This document shows, one piece after another, positions 26,105 to 35,301 of a stretch of DNA of 64,000 bases. The DNA lies in assembly GCA_947492955.1 (NCBI GenBank), contig CANLOV010000012.1:31754-95753 (forward strand). The letters are read 5' to 3'. Origin of the DNA: an uncultured Cellulophaga sp. Its GTDB lineage: Bacteria; Bacteroidota; Bacteroidia; Flavobacteriales; Flavobacteriaceae. The stretch's first letter is position 1. Each line of letters opens with the position of its first letter. Made by a program: the position numbers and the translations under genes. The notes beneath the pieces are model-generated. The model searched no databases and was not told where the DNA came from. It saw only the letters and a list, made by a program, of their open reading frames with translations.

Positions 26105-27877
26105 TTATTTTTTTAAAGTTAGCCTTAATAATCCACAAGCCGGAGTTTCTATTTCTATTAATCCTTTTGTTAATATAATATCTTTTTTATTTACAATAGA
26201 ACCTTTACAGTTATATACTTCTAATTCATATATACCTAAATCCTTAGACATTCTTAATATAACAGCTGTATTTAACTGAGCATTAATAACATCTATTTTA
26301 CTTTCTTTATTATTTAAGGTAATTACATACTCATCATAAACTCCAATAATACGATGATTGTTTTTAACAATTTGCTTTATTGGATAATTTGCTAAAGGTT
26401 TAGAGGGTATAAAATCTCCCTCCATTAAAATAGACGCATTCTCTTTCCAATACTCTGTATAAAAAGAAACCATATTTAATTGATCTTGGGGTATTTTATG
26501 CAACATTACAGATACTTGTGGTACACCAAATAAGGTATTTACCATTTGTAATGCTGCTACCTCTACAGGTTCTTTAACATGCCAAGTAATCATATCTGAA
26601 TGTACAGCTGTATTACCACATAACATTTTTATATCGGCAATTCTTACCCTGTTCATTGTTGCATCTCCTGGGCAATCGAAAGCTCTTAACATGTTTCCAT
26701 ATTTACGCATTGCCGGGCCTATATATTTTTGTCTAAACTCTATAAAAATCTCAGGATTTATGTTTTGTAATGTAGTTATAACATCTGTTAACAGCCTGTC
26801 TACCGCAAGGTTTATAGACCCATAATCTCTTCCATTTTCTTTTCCTAAAGGCGTATCTTTATATAACCTAAAATCATCTATAAAATCTAATTTTAACCCA
26901 TCTAATTTCCAGTCTTTTACCGCATTTGCATATATGTTGATAAGATATGCTCTAATCTCTGGATAACGAGGATCAAACACTGGAGCCCAACGATGATCTT
27001 CTGTTAAAAATTTACCTTTAAACTTCTTATAAGCCTTTGATTTTTTTCCACAAAAAGGTACTGAATACCACAAGGCTACTTTCATATCTAAATTATGGAT
27101 GCTTGATACGAACGATGCCATCTCTGGTATACGATCTGGTTGCCAATCTCCGGTATAATCGTACCCTCTATTGTTATCATTTGTTTGCCAGCCATCATCT
27201 ATAATAATAGCCTTATAACCAATACTACTTGCTATTTTACATTCTTTTAATAATGTAGGTATATCTAAATCTTGATGAAATTGATACCATGTAGAATACA
27301 AAGGCTCTTTAGCTATTGCGGGCACATATGCTGGCTTTAAGACTTCAAAAGTTTCCCACCATTGAGATACATCCATTAAAGCATTTGAAAAAAGAATATT
27401 TCTATAATCTAAACGCAATTGAGTTTTAAACTTTTTTAATTTATACTCCTGCTCAGAAAAAAAAGTAATGTGACAATAAAAATAATTATCTTCTTCTCGT
27501 ATACGCGCATTCATCTCTAACTTATCTATAGCATTAGCACACGCAAATGTTAACACATTAACATCATCATTCCCAAATAAACTAATAACAGGCGAATCTA
27601 TAGATATTCTAGATTCCATATGATCTAATTCCCAATCTGCCTGAATCCTTTTAGCAAAATCTGTTGTTGGTTTCCATACTCCCTTTACATTTATTGCTGG
27701 TATTTTCCATTGCAGTGTTATAGGTTTTATATAACCATTCTCTTTATTATTTATTTCAAAATCGTAAAAAACAATACCTTCTTTATCATAAACTTTAGTT
27801 AATGATGTTTTAATTGTATTATCTACCGCTTGAATTTTAATTTCATCTGCCTTCTTTTCAATGGTATTTATATTCAT
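26105..27877 (-). CDS. GH36-like alpha-galactosidase, cytosolic
   Basis: A 590-residue clan GH-D glycoside hydrolase. An N-terminal beta-sandwich (1-185) precedes a TIM barrel that begins at LYSTWYQFHQD and contains AIIIDDGWQ (224-231). WKLDGLKLDFIDDF carries the probable nucleophile Asp331; FDCPGDATMNRVRI holds Asp401 and Asp405 as acid/base candidates. The C-terminal sandwich ends at LLRLTLKK. No signal peptide is visible, so it acts in the cytosol on an imported small substrate. It opens an operon with a sodium symporter, glpK and glpD, hence my suggestion of an alpha-galactosyl-glycerol substrate. Another retaining alpha-glycosidase activity of the same clan cannot be excluded. Confidence 0.85.
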   Translation of the reverse strand: MNINTIEKKADEIKIQAVDNTIKTSLTKVYDKEGIVFYDFEINNKENGYIKPITLQWKIPAINVKGVWKPTTDFAKRIQADWELDHMESRISIDSPVISLFGNDDVNVLTFACANAIDKLEMNARIREEDNYFYCHITFFSEQEYKLKKFKTQLRLDYRNILFSNALMDVSQWWETFEVLKPAYVPAIAKEPLYSTWYQFHQDLDIPTLLKECKIASSIGYKAIIIDDGWQTNDNNRGYDYTGDWQPDRIPEMASFVSSIHNLDMKVALWYSVPFCGKKSKAYKKFKGKFLTEDHRWAPVFDPRYPEIRAYLINIYANAVKDWKLDGLKLDFIDDFRLYKDTPLGKENGRDYGSINLAVDRLLTDVITTLQNINPEIFIEFRQKYIGPAMRKYGNMLRAFDCPGDATMNRVRIADIKMLCGNTAVHSDMITWHVKEPVEVAALQMVNTLFGVPQVSVMLHKIPQDQLNMVSFYTEYWKENASILMEGDFIPSKPLANYPIKQIVKNNHRIIGVYDEYVITLNNKESKIDVINAQLNTAVILRMSKDLGIYELEVYNCKGSIVNKKDIILTKGLIEIETPACGLLRLTLKK

Positions 27878-27924
27878 TGGTGTATTTATTTAAAATAATA
27901 TATAAATGGTTCTATTTTACAGTA

Positions 27925-27954
27925 TATGATATTCTATGCTACACTACAAATGTA
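27925..27954 (-). promoter_or_regulatory. Promoter/operator of the GH36-glpD operon (copy 2)
   Basis: On the minus strand TACATTTG (27947-27954) is a perfect -7 element. Directly downstream, over the expected start of transcription, lies a repressor-like site (27925-27941). The whole 30-bp block equals the block before susC in 28 positions with identical spacing. The centre TATGATA is flanked by A and T here but C and G in the susC copy, keeping a dyad. The leader to the ATG is about 63 nt. I infer control by the GntR-type regulator encoded at 32952-33965. Confidence 0.65.
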
Positions 27955-27972
27955 TTGCAAAATTATACACTA

Positions 27973-27988
27973 TATACAGTTTTGTATA
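27973..27988. repeat. Palindrome upstream of the GH36 promoter
   Basis: TATACA-GTTT-TGTATA is a perfect inverted repeat with 6-bp arms, centred about 30 bp upstream of the -7 element. It has no counterpart before susC, so it may bind a second regulator that acts on the GH36 operon only. It could also be chance in AT-rich DNA. Confidence 0.35.
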
Positions 27989-28017
27989 CATAAAAAATAT
28001 ATTTGAAAATGTTTTTT

Positions 28018-28051
28018 AAAAAAAGCCAAGTAATTAAATCACCTGGCTTTT
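28018..28051 (-). terminator. Terminator after susD
   Basis: Arms AAAAGCCA (28021-28028) and TGGCTTTT (28044-28051) form a hairpin, followed on the minus strand by a run of T. It separates the susC-susD transcript from the GH36 operon. Confidence 0.8.
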
Positions 28052-28091
28052 AATCACTCAATTACAAACTCAAACAAATCAATATCTTTTT

Positions 28092-29702
28092 TTAATACCC
28101 ATCATTTTGGTCCAAATTAGGGTTCGCATCTCTTTCTGAATTTGGAATCCATATTAACTCGTGTTTTCCAGATTGGAAAGTACCACCACTTAATGATTTA
28201 GGATGATTGGATTGAGACCCATTAATAACATGTAATGAAGTTGCTCCCATATAATCATCTGCTAATCCCCAACGTACTAAATCAAAGAAACGATGTCCTT
28301 CTCCTGCTAATTCCATAGCTCTTTCATCTATAATAGCCTGCCTCATAGCTATTTGGTCTAATCCAGCTACTGGTGCTATCATAGCTCTTTCTCTTACCAT
28401 ATTAACATAAGTTTCTGCTTGTGAAGTCATATTATCTTCGTTTAATGCTTCTGCTAACATTAATAAAACATCGGAATATCTAATAATTCTCCAGTTATTA
28501 CCCACGTTTGTTCCTAAGAAATCTACATCTGCCCTTGCTCCCAACTCCATACCAGAATATTTTTTACCATAAATGGCTTCTAAACCTGCATTAGTTGCAG
28601 TTGTAATATCCCCATCCACAGGGTTTCCATCATCGTCTACAGTATCTGCTAAATCTTCAGCGTACAACAAACCTCCATAGCCAGTAGCTCCTGGATAATC
28701 ATATAGCAATGTTTCGTTTCTTCTAACTTCATCTCCATTAGTTTCAAACAAATTTTTTAACCAAGGATTTATTACGTGTCCTTTATCTGGCGATTTTGTT
28801 GGTGTTGCATAATCTATATGAAAATTACCCATTGATCCTGCTCCTGGTATATCTGTACCCCAAACAAAAGTCTCTTGTCCTAAAAATTGTAACTCAAATA
28901 CAGATTCTGAATTATTTTCATTGGTTACTCCAAAATTATCTCCAAACTGTGCCGCAGGTAATAAAGCATACTTACCTACCAATGTAGCTAAAGTTGTATG
29001 CGCCATATTCCAATCTTTCATATACAAATAACTCTTACCTTTTAATGCCGTTGCAGCTCCTGAAGTTGCTCTTCCAATATCATCTCCACTCCATGCTTCT
29101 GGTAGCATTGTTTCTGCTTTTTCTAAATCAGAAATTATTTGTGCCCAAACTGCTTCTGGAGCTGCTTGTTCTACTAATAAATTATCTAAATCTGGCTCAT
29201 CTATAATTAATGGCACATTACCATATAGATTTACTAAATACCAATAATCGAAAGCTCTTAAAAAATAAGCCTGACCTATTAAACTTTCTCTAATAGTTGT
29301 ATCTGGTATACCTTCTTCTGTTGTATTTAATATAATATTATTACACCTAGCAATAGATTTATAAAGCTCTTGCCATGGTTCTGTTGCCCAACGACCGTTT
29401 CCTGGCTCTCCTTGGAATGTAGACATTAATGTATTTGTGTCGTTAGAAAATACATTAAACTCATCTGAACGTAATAAAGCTCCTGTATGTATTATACGAC
29501 CCCAAAAAAATGTTCCTGTTATTGGATGAAAAGCTCCATTTATTGCTGCATTTACCTGCTCTACAGATGTTCCAAAATTAGCTGTTGATGTTGCATTATT
29601 ATTCTGTTGTTCAAGAATATCATCAGAACAAGCTGTCGCTACCACTAATAACCCAAGGGTTATTGTTTTGCAATAGGATTTTAATTTAAATATTTTTTTC
29701 AT
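28092..29702 (-). CDS. RagB/SusD family outer membrane lipoprotein
   Basis: SusD-like proteins sit on the cell surface as the lid of a SusC transporter and bind the incoming glycan or glycoside. The 536-residue protein has a lipoprotein signal with lipobox ending at Cys25 and then SDD, matching the acidic surface-export signal of Bacteroidota lipoproteins. The SusD core includes WGRIIHTGALLRSDEFNVF, YKSIARCNNIILNTTE, GQAYFLRAFDYWYLVNLYGN and the C-terminal GHRFFDLVRWGLADDY to LIWIPNSERDANPNL. It follows susC by 11 nt. Given its neighbours, the ligand is probably a galactose-containing glycoside (inference). Confidence 0.93.
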   Translation of the reverse strand: MKKIFKLKSYCKTITLGLLVVATACSDDILEQQNNNATSTANFGTSVEQVNAAINGAFHPITGTFFWGRIIHTGALLRSDEFNVFSNDTNTLMSTFQGEPGNGRWATEPWQELYKSIARCNNIILNTTEEGIPDTTIRESLIGQAYFLRAFDYWYLVNLYGNVPLIIDEPDLDNLLVEQAAPEAVWAQIISDLEKAETMLPEAWSGDDIGRATSGAATALKGKSYLYMKDWNMAHTTLATLVGKYALLPAAQFGDNFGVTNENNSESVFELQFLGQETFVWGTDIPGAGSMGNFHIDYATPTKSPDKGHVINPWLKNLFETNGDEVRRNETLLYDYPGATGYGGLLYAEDLADTVDDDGNPVDGDITTATNAGLEAIYGKKYSGMELGARADVDFLGTNVGNNWRIIRYSDVLLMLAEALNEDNMTSQAETYVNMVRERAMIAPVAGLDQIAMRQAIIDERAMELAGEGHRFFDLVRWGLADDYMGATSLHVINGSQSNHPKSLSGGTFQSGKHELIWIPNSERDANPNLDQNDGY

Positions 29703-29713
29703 GATTATTTTTT

Positions 29714-32700
29714 TTAAAAAGTTACCTTAAGACCCAACATAAATGTTCTTGCATTTGGATATGCTCTTTGATCTAACCCTCTACCCAATAAAGGATTAAC
29801 ATCTGATCTTAACCCTGGAACACCAGAATTTAAATTTGCTCTACCACTATTCGTTGATGCCACATCTGGATCATAACCACTATAATCTGTAATTACAAAT
29901 ACATTTTGCACATTTAATGATAACCTAGTTTGTTTAATCCAATCTACACCAAATGCATTTTCAGGGAAGTTATACCCTACTTCTAAGTTTTTTAATCTAA
30001 AATAAGACCCGTTTTCTACAAAGAAAGAAGATGGCGCTTTGTTACCTGCATCATCACCGATAGATGCTCTAGGAATACTAGTGTCTGTATTGCTTGGAGT
30101 CCAAGAATTTAATACATCTGTTAGTTTTCCTCCATCTTGCCATAAAATATTATAATACCTACTTAAGTTATAAATTTCGTTCCCAGATACTCCGTTAAAA
30201 TTTAAAGAAAAATCAAAACTTTTATACTCTCCTGTAAAATTAAAACCATAGGTAAAATCTGGCGTTGGATTACCAATAACAGTCTGGTCGTCTGCTGTAA
30301 TACCAGGAACGCCATCTGTATCTACTCTCACAAAATCACCAGTAGTAGGGTCTACTTTATCTTCAACTATATATCCGTAGAATGCACCTACAGGTCCATT
30401 AGCTTCTGTTCTGTTTACAATACGTAAATCCTCATCAACTCCAGGTCCTAAAATTGTAGCTGGTATATCTTTTGCTTCATTTTTAAGATTAAAAGAAAAA
30501 TTAGTTCCTACTCTATATGTAAATTCTCCTTCTGATTTTCTATACCCTAAATCAAATTCAAATCCATTATTAATAAGTGTTCCCGCGTTTCTTACCACTG
30601 GTAAACTTACCCCTGCTGTAGAAGGTATATTAATTGGCACTAATGCATCCTCTACATCTTTTGAATAATAATCCGCAGAAAAAGTAATAGCACTATTTAG
30701 GAAATTCATATCCACACCAATATCAAATGTTTTTGTTGTTTCCCATACTAAATTTTCATCTGCTAAAGAGGTTTGCGCTAAACCATTTGCAGTTACCCCA
30801 TTAAAAGTTGTATTAGATTGGTTTGCAAGAAAGACTGCTTGTGTTGGATAAAACTCATCTGGATATGAGCCTAATTCTCCATAGGACATTCTTAACTTAA
30901 GAAAATTGATAGTTTCTGAATCCCAAAAGTCTTCATTTGAAATATTCCAAGCTCCAGATACCGATGGGAAATACCCAACTTGATTATCTTTTGCAAACCT
31001 AGACGAAGCGTCTCTTCTTAAGGTTCCAGAAAAAACATACTTATCATTAAAGTTATAATTTAAACGCCCAAAATAAGATATTAAACCTGCTTCGCTATCC
31101 TGACCTAATAAAATATTTTGATCACTTGCTGGTAATGCACCAACTACCTGAATACTATTAGCAGGTGTTCCTTGCCCATAAATACCACTACTCTTTTGGT
31201 TCTCTATAAAACGAGTATAACCTAACACTACAGAAACATTATGCTTTTCGTTAAATGTTTTTTTATAGGATAATGTTGGTTCAAATAATAAGTTTATATC
31301 TTCTTGATTAAAGTTTGTAAGATCATTTGTTGTATTAACATTTCTTACGGCATCCAAAGTACTCATAAAATACGTTGGTGTAAATTGAAATTGATTAACA
31401 GTAGTATAATCAACACCTAAATTAATCGCTGCTGTTAATTCTTCTGTTACTTTGTAATCTAATTTTAAACTACCAAATAAAGTACGTGTAGTTTCTAAAT
31501 TGTTTTCTAATGTTGCTAAAGCGTATTGATTAACACCTCCTGGACCTTGTACTCCTCCAGACGGAGCCTCAAAACCACCTTCATTAGCCTCATTTCTTAA
31601 TGCAACAGTCGGTGCTGTTGTACCATCAAAACCATACCAATTATTAGATTGTAACTTACCTTCGGTAATTCCTAACGATTGTACTAATTTAAATTTTCCA
31701 AATTCATGAGTACTATTAAATCTAGCGTTTAACCTTCTAAATCCAGAACCTATTAATATACCATCTTGATTAAAATGATTAATAGACGCAAAATAAGATG
31801 AGTTTTCGCCACCTCCCGATAATGTTAAGCCATAATCTTCTACAATACCACTTTGGAGGTTTTCATCTTGCCAATCGGTATCTACTCCATTGTTAGAAAC
31901 TACGGTAGAAGAACCATCGTTTACAAAACGCTGATTTAAATAATCTGTATATTGTTGTCCGTTAATAAAATCTAACTTTTTACTTGGCGTATCGAACCCT
32001 AGTCTTGTATTAAGAACAACCTCCAAAGCTTTATTTTTTCTACCATGATTTGTTTTAATTAACACCACACCATTAGCTGCTCTAGACCCATAAATAGCTG
32101 CTGCTGCTGCATCTTTAAGAACAGAAATATCTTGTATATCGTTAGGGTTTATATAGTTCATATTATCTACAAACAAACCATCTATGATAAAAAGCGGAGA
32201 TGCATTACTTAAGGAATTAATACCACGAATAAACACATTTCCTGTTCCTCCTGGCTGACCACCTGGATTTTCTACTTGTATACCTGTAAGCTTACCTTGT
32301 AATGCTGCAGTTGGGTTACCAGCTACTGTTTGCACAACATCTGCCCCTTTTATTGTTGCTACAGATCCTGTTAATTCTCTTTTACTAGAAGTACCGTAAC
32401 CAACAAGAACAACTTCACTTAACGCCTCTGCATCTGGCTGTAATGTAACATTAACTGTTGTTTTTCCATTGGTAGTAATTTCTTGTGTGGCATACCCAAT
32501 ATAACTAAACACTAATACAGCATCATCTGCCACATTACTTATACTATAGTTACCATCAAAATCTGTAGTAACACCATTTGTGGTTCCTTTTACCACAATA
32601 TTTACCCCAGGCAAAGGTCCGTCTGTATCCGAGACTGTACCAGAAACATCTCCCGTTTGAGCACTGACAATACAGCTCAAAAAAGCCAATGCCAAACTCA

Positions 32701-32728
32701 TTAATTGTTTTAACGATTTTTTCTTCAT
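29714..32728 (-). CDS. SusC/RagA family TonB-dependent outer membrane receptor
   Basis: A 1,004-residue energy-coupled outer membrane importer. The signal peptide ends near SAQ (residue 24), then a carboxypeptidase-regulatory-like domain (GDVSGTVSDTDGPLPGVNIV, 26-105). A TonB-box-like segment (LSEVVLVGYGT) precedes the plug with GKLTGIQVENPGGQPGG, IRGINSLSNASPLFIIDGLF and LKDAAAAAIYGSRAANGVVL. The 22-strand barrel runs to the terminal aromatic-ended FMLGLKVTF. It forms the transporter with the SusD protein encoded directly downstream. A strong -7 element and operator shared with the GH36 operon lie about 70 bp upstream. Confidence 0.95.
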   Translation of the reverse strand: MKKKSLKQLMSLALAFLSCIVSAQTGDVSGTVSDTDGPLPGVNIVVKGTTNGVTTDFDGNYSISNVADDAVLVFSYIGYATQEITTNGKTTVNVTLQPDAEALSEVVLVGYGTSSKRELTGSVATIKGADVVQTVAGNPTAALQGKLTGIQVENPGGQPGGTGNVFIRGINSLSNASPLFIIDGLFVDNMNYINPNDIQDISVLKDAAAAAIYGSRAANGVVLIKTNHGRKNKALEVVLNTRLGFDTPSKKLDFINGQQYTDYLNQRFVNDGSSTVVSNNGVDTDWQDENLQSGIVEDYGLTLSGGGENSSYFASINHFNQDGILIGSGFRRLNARFNSTHEFGKFKLVQSLGITEGKLQSNNWYGFDGTTAPTVALRNEANEGGFEAPSGGVQGPGGVNQYALATLENNLETTRTLFGSLKLDYKVTEELTAAINLGVDYTTVNQFQFTPTYFMSTLDAVRNVNTTNDLTNFNQEDINLLFEPTLSYKKTFNEKHNVSVVLGYTRFIENQKSSGIYGQGTPANSIQVVGALPASDQNILLGQDSEAGLISYFGRLNYNFNDKYVFSGTLRRDASSRFAKDNQVGYFPSVSGAWNISNEDFWDSETINFLKLRMSYGELGSYPDEFYPTQAVFLANQSNTTFNGVTANGLAQTSLADENLVWETTKTFDIGVDMNFLNSAITFSADYYSKDVEDALVPINIPSTAGVSLPVVRNAGTLINNGFEFDLGYRKSEGEFTYRVGTNFSFNLKNEAKDIPATILGPGVDEDLRIVNRTEANGPVGAFYGYIVEDKVDPTTGDFVRVDTDGVPGITADDQTVIGNPTPDFTYGFNFTGEYKSFDFSLNFNGVSGNEIYNLSRYYNILWQDGGKLTDVLNSWTPSNTDTSIPRASIGDDAGNKAPSSFFVENGSYFRLKNLEVGYNFPENAFGVDWIKQTRLSLNVQNVFVITDYSGYDPDVASTNSGRANLNSGVPGLRSDVNPLLGRGLDQRAYPNARTFMLGLKVTF

Positions 32729-32783
32729 AAGGTTTAAGTTAAAATTAGTTAGTTTATAAATGTAGCCTATACATTTAATATAC

Positions 32784-32813
32784 TATGATAGTCTATGCTA
32801 CAATACAAATGTA
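32784..32813 (-). promoter_or_regulatory. Promoter/operator of susC-susD (copy 1)
   Basis: On the minus strand TACATTTG (32806-32813) is a -7 element with a start expected near 32799 and a leader of about 70 nt. The operator-like stretch over the start contains CTATGATAG (32783-32791), a 9-bp palindrome, and CTATGCTA 10 bp further on. An inverted copy of the GCTACA part (TGTAGC) lies at 32761-32766. The block matches the one before the GH36 gene in 28 of 30 positions. Confidence 0.65.
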
Positions 32814-32951
32814 ACACAAAAATTAATACATTATTAAAATAATATTAAAAAAATAGTTTTTTACCTTTATTTAAAGCTTAAAATTGATGAAATAACAATA
32901 TCAAAATCAAGAATACACTACAAAAACCTGATTATTTAATGAAGTAACTAT

Positions 32952-33965
32952 TTAAAGTGAATTTCTTTTTATGAGATTTGGAATCATCATAAATTGTGTT
33001 TTTTCTTCTTGTTTTACATGAATTGCGGCTCTTTTTGCCATATCTCTAAAGTCGGTAGAGAGTGTAGTAATACCACCAAAGACTATTTCTTTTACAACAT
33101 GCTCGTTATGAGAAAGTATACCAACATCTTTCCCCACCACATACTCACTATTTTTACAATCTCTCAAGGCTTCCCATAAATAAGTATCACTTATAAATGA
33201 ATATAAAAACCCTTTCTTAACAGAACCTAATTCATATTTTTCTTCTACACAGCCCTCTATTTTATAGTCTTTTAAAAACTTATTGAATGCATTTAAAATA
33301 CCAATAGGGTAATCCATATCTGTTTTAAAAAACAAGACATACTTTTTATAATTTCTTATTACTGGCAATAATTCCACTAGCTTTTTATAGGTAGTCTCCT
33401 CAAACTCCTGAGATATATAAGAGTAATCTTTTCCTAAATATAAATACCTATCTATAATGAGCAATCTATTGGGCTCTATAGTTTTTAATGAAGGAACAAT
33501 TAACGGATTAGGAATGGGTGCCACCACATACATTCCATATTTGCCTTTTATATTAGATATTATTGTTTCGAAAATAGCAATATTATGATGATGAAAAAAA
33601 ACATCTATCTGGTACCTATCTCCTAATTCTTTTCTAAATGTCTCGTAAAACTCTTCTTGAAACCTATGCAACGAAAACATTAATAGTGCTATTTTTAACG
33701 TAACCTTAGTCTCTTGACTAATTATAAAGTAGCCTTTTAATTTTTTAGATTCTACTAAGCCTCTTTCTTTTAACTCTTCATAAGCTTTTACAATTGTTTT
33801 TCTTGCAAAGCCTAATTCTTTAACCATATTGTTAATAGATGGTAACTGATCACCTGTTACCAGTAAACCCTCATTAATAGCATCTATAATACCATGTACT
33901 AACTGCTCGTGCTTAGAGAGGGAATTAACTTTTTTTAAATCATTGATTTTATCTATTAACGACAT
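32952..33965 (-). CDS. GntR-type transcriptional regulator with periplasmic-binding-like sensor domain
   Basis: This 337-residue regulator has an N-terminal GntR winged helix (about 15-80): GIIDAINEGLLVTGDQLPSI, then ELGFARKTIVKAYEELKERG and the wing SKKLKGYFI. The C-terminal domain (about 85-330) resembles LacI/periplasmic-binding type I sensors, with IALLMFSLHRFQEEFYETF and IFGGITTLSTDFRDMAKRAA. Such combinations bind a sugar and repress or activate an adjacent uptake locus. It lies directly upstream of susC on the same strand, with its own 3' gap of about 220 nt, and is the natural candidate for binding the two shared operators. Confidence 0.9.
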   Translation of the reverse strand: MSLIDKINDLKKVNSLSKHEQLVHGIIDAINEGLLVTGDQLPSINNMVKELGFARKTIVKAYEELKERGLVESKKLKGYFIISQETKVTLKIALLMFSLHRFQEEFYETFRKELGDRYQIDVFFHHHNIAIFETIISNIKGKYGMYVVAPIPNPLIVPSLKTIEPNRLLIIDRYLYLGKDYSYISQEFEETTYKKLVELLPVIRNYKKYVLFFKTDMDYPIGILNAFNKFLKDYKIEGCVEEKYELGSVKKGFLYSFISDTYLWEALRDCKNSEYVVGKDVGILSHNEHVVKEIVFGGITTLSTDFRDMAKRAAIHVKQEEKTQFMMIPNLIKRNSL

Positions 33966-34070
33966 CTATATTGTTAAATATTTTTTGAAATATAATGAAA
34001 ATATAATTATTTTTTTCTTACATCACTTTTATAAGGAACTGATTTAGAAGTAATAAAACAGGAATCCCTA

Positions 34071-34295
34071 TTATTTTTTTTCAAACAAGGCATCCATTAA
34101 CACCTTAATACTATAAAATCCCAAAGAAATAGCTGCTATTCCTAAAACAACACCTATAACAAGAACTGGAATATAGAAAGCATGTTCTTCATTCTTAAAT
34201 GCTTCATACATGGTAAAAGGCGCTGTAAACATTAATACAACTGTATACCCTAAATATTTTAACCCTTTGTATAATAAATTTTTATTGGTACTCAT
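34071..34295 (-). CDS. DUF6095 family small membrane protein
   Basis: A 74-residue protein with two predicted transmembrane helices (YTVVLMFTAPFTMYEAF and IPVLVIGVVLGIAAISLGFY), a pattern I recognise from DUF6095, a flavobacterial family of unknown role. The charged ends NKNLLYKG and DALFEKK probably face the cytosol. It is preceded by a terminator hairpin from the outer membrane protein gene and followed by about 100 nt before the GntR gene. Confidence 0.8.
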   Translation of the reverse strand: MSTNKNLLYKGLKYLGYTVVLMFTAPFTMYEAFKNEEHAFYIPVLVIGVVLGIAAISLGFYSIKVLMDALFEKK

Positions 34296-34388
34296 TCTAT
34301 AATTACCTAAAATATTTTTTTAAATACTGCTATACTTTATTAAACTCCAAAATTATACAAAATAAATCATTGAAAATATATAAAAACA

Positions 34389-34423
34389 AAAAAGCGGAAA
34401 CACTAAGTGTTTCCGCTTTTTTG
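34389..34423. terminator. Strong bidirectional hairpin after the outer membrane protein gene
   Basis: AAAGCGGAAACACT and AGTGTTTCCGCTTT form a nearly uninterrupted 14-bp stem with A- and T-runs on both sides. It ends the minus-strand outer membrane protein transcript, 15 nt after its stop. Confidence 0.9.
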
Positions 34424-34437
34424 TTTTCATTGTTATT

Positions 34438-34974
34438 TTACCAAGCGTATCCTAAAGATAACCCTAACCTAGGAAGAATACCATCGATAGTTACACCGGA
34501 AATATCACCACTTGTACTAGCTGAAATGTACTGAGCTCCTAAATTTAAATCTAGAGCAAAACCTGAATCTCCACCACCAAATACCCATTGATACCCAGCA
34601 ACAGCACCTGCTCCAAAGAAAGAAAGCTTTCCTTCACTACTACCAGAACTAGCTTTTGTACTTGCATACGTTACTACTGGTGCTCCATACCAACCTCTTA
34701 CAGCATCTTTATTAGAAGAAAAATAAAATTTATATTTACCTTCTGCTCCAAAACCTGTTGCATTTGCATCACTATCTGAACCTACAGTAGCACTAACACT
34801 AGAATAAGCTAAAGAAAGTTCTACTGCCGAACTTTCATTAAGAGCTCTTTCATAGCCAAATTGTGCAGACCCAAAAAGCAAGCCCAAAGGATTTACCTTT
34901 ACAACGTTTTCTTGAGCTTTTACACTAGATAATGCAGTTAAAGCTAACACTGCCACTAAAAATACTTTTTTCAT
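34438..34974 (-). CDS. Small outer membrane beta-barrel protein
   Basis: This 178-residue protein begins with a signal peptide (MKKVFLVAVLALTALSSVKA, cleaved before QENV) and continues as alternating amphipathic strands with aromatic ends, typical of an 8-stranded OMP (VNPLGLLFGSAQFGYERAL, SAVELSLAYSSVSATVG, ending in RLGLSLGYAW). The terminal Trp is consistent with BAM insertion. Substrate or role is unknown. It stands alone, with a -7 element about 40 nt upstream of its ATG and a very strong terminator, and is probably highly expressed (inference). Confidence 0.87.
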   Translation of the reverse strand: MKKVFLVAVLALTALSSVKAQENVVKVNPLGLLFGSAQFGYERALNESSAVELSLAYSSVSATVGSDSDANATGFGAEGKYKFYFSSNKDAVRGWYGAPVVTYASTKASSGSSEGKLSFFGAGAVAGYQWVFGGGDSGFALDLNLGAQYISASTSGDISGVTIDGILPRLGLSLGYAW

Positions 34975-35301
34975 AATTTTAATTTAATTTTACTTCGGTT
35001 TATTTATTTCGGTAGCAAACGTAATTGGTTCATTAAAGATGAAGTAATTTTAGTTGTAAAAATGTGAGAAAATGTTGTCAGTTTTAATTTAAATGATGTT
35101 AGCATGTGAAAAATTGCTATTATTTGATATAAAATTCAAAAATTTGCACATTTTTTTAATCATATCACAAAAAAAACATATTAAATAGAAGTAAAATTAA
35201 AAATACAATAAAAAACTACTCCATATTCATGGGTATATCACTAAACACCAAACTATTAAATTCTATCTCAATAAAAACAATACTTATATTACCTTTACTG
35301 T
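34975..35301. other. Divergent intergenic region, outer membrane protein / xerD
   Basis: About 327 nt of AT-rich DNA between two divergent genes. Apart from the -7 element at 35016-35023 I see no gene, RNA or repeat. No convincing promoter for xerD could be picked out. Confidence 0.6.
35016..35023 (-). promoter_or_regulatory. -7 element of the outer membrane protein gene
   Basis: TACGTTTG on the minus strand fits TAnnTTTG. The leader to the ATG at 34974 would be about 34 nt. No clear -33 element is present. Confidence 0.45.
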
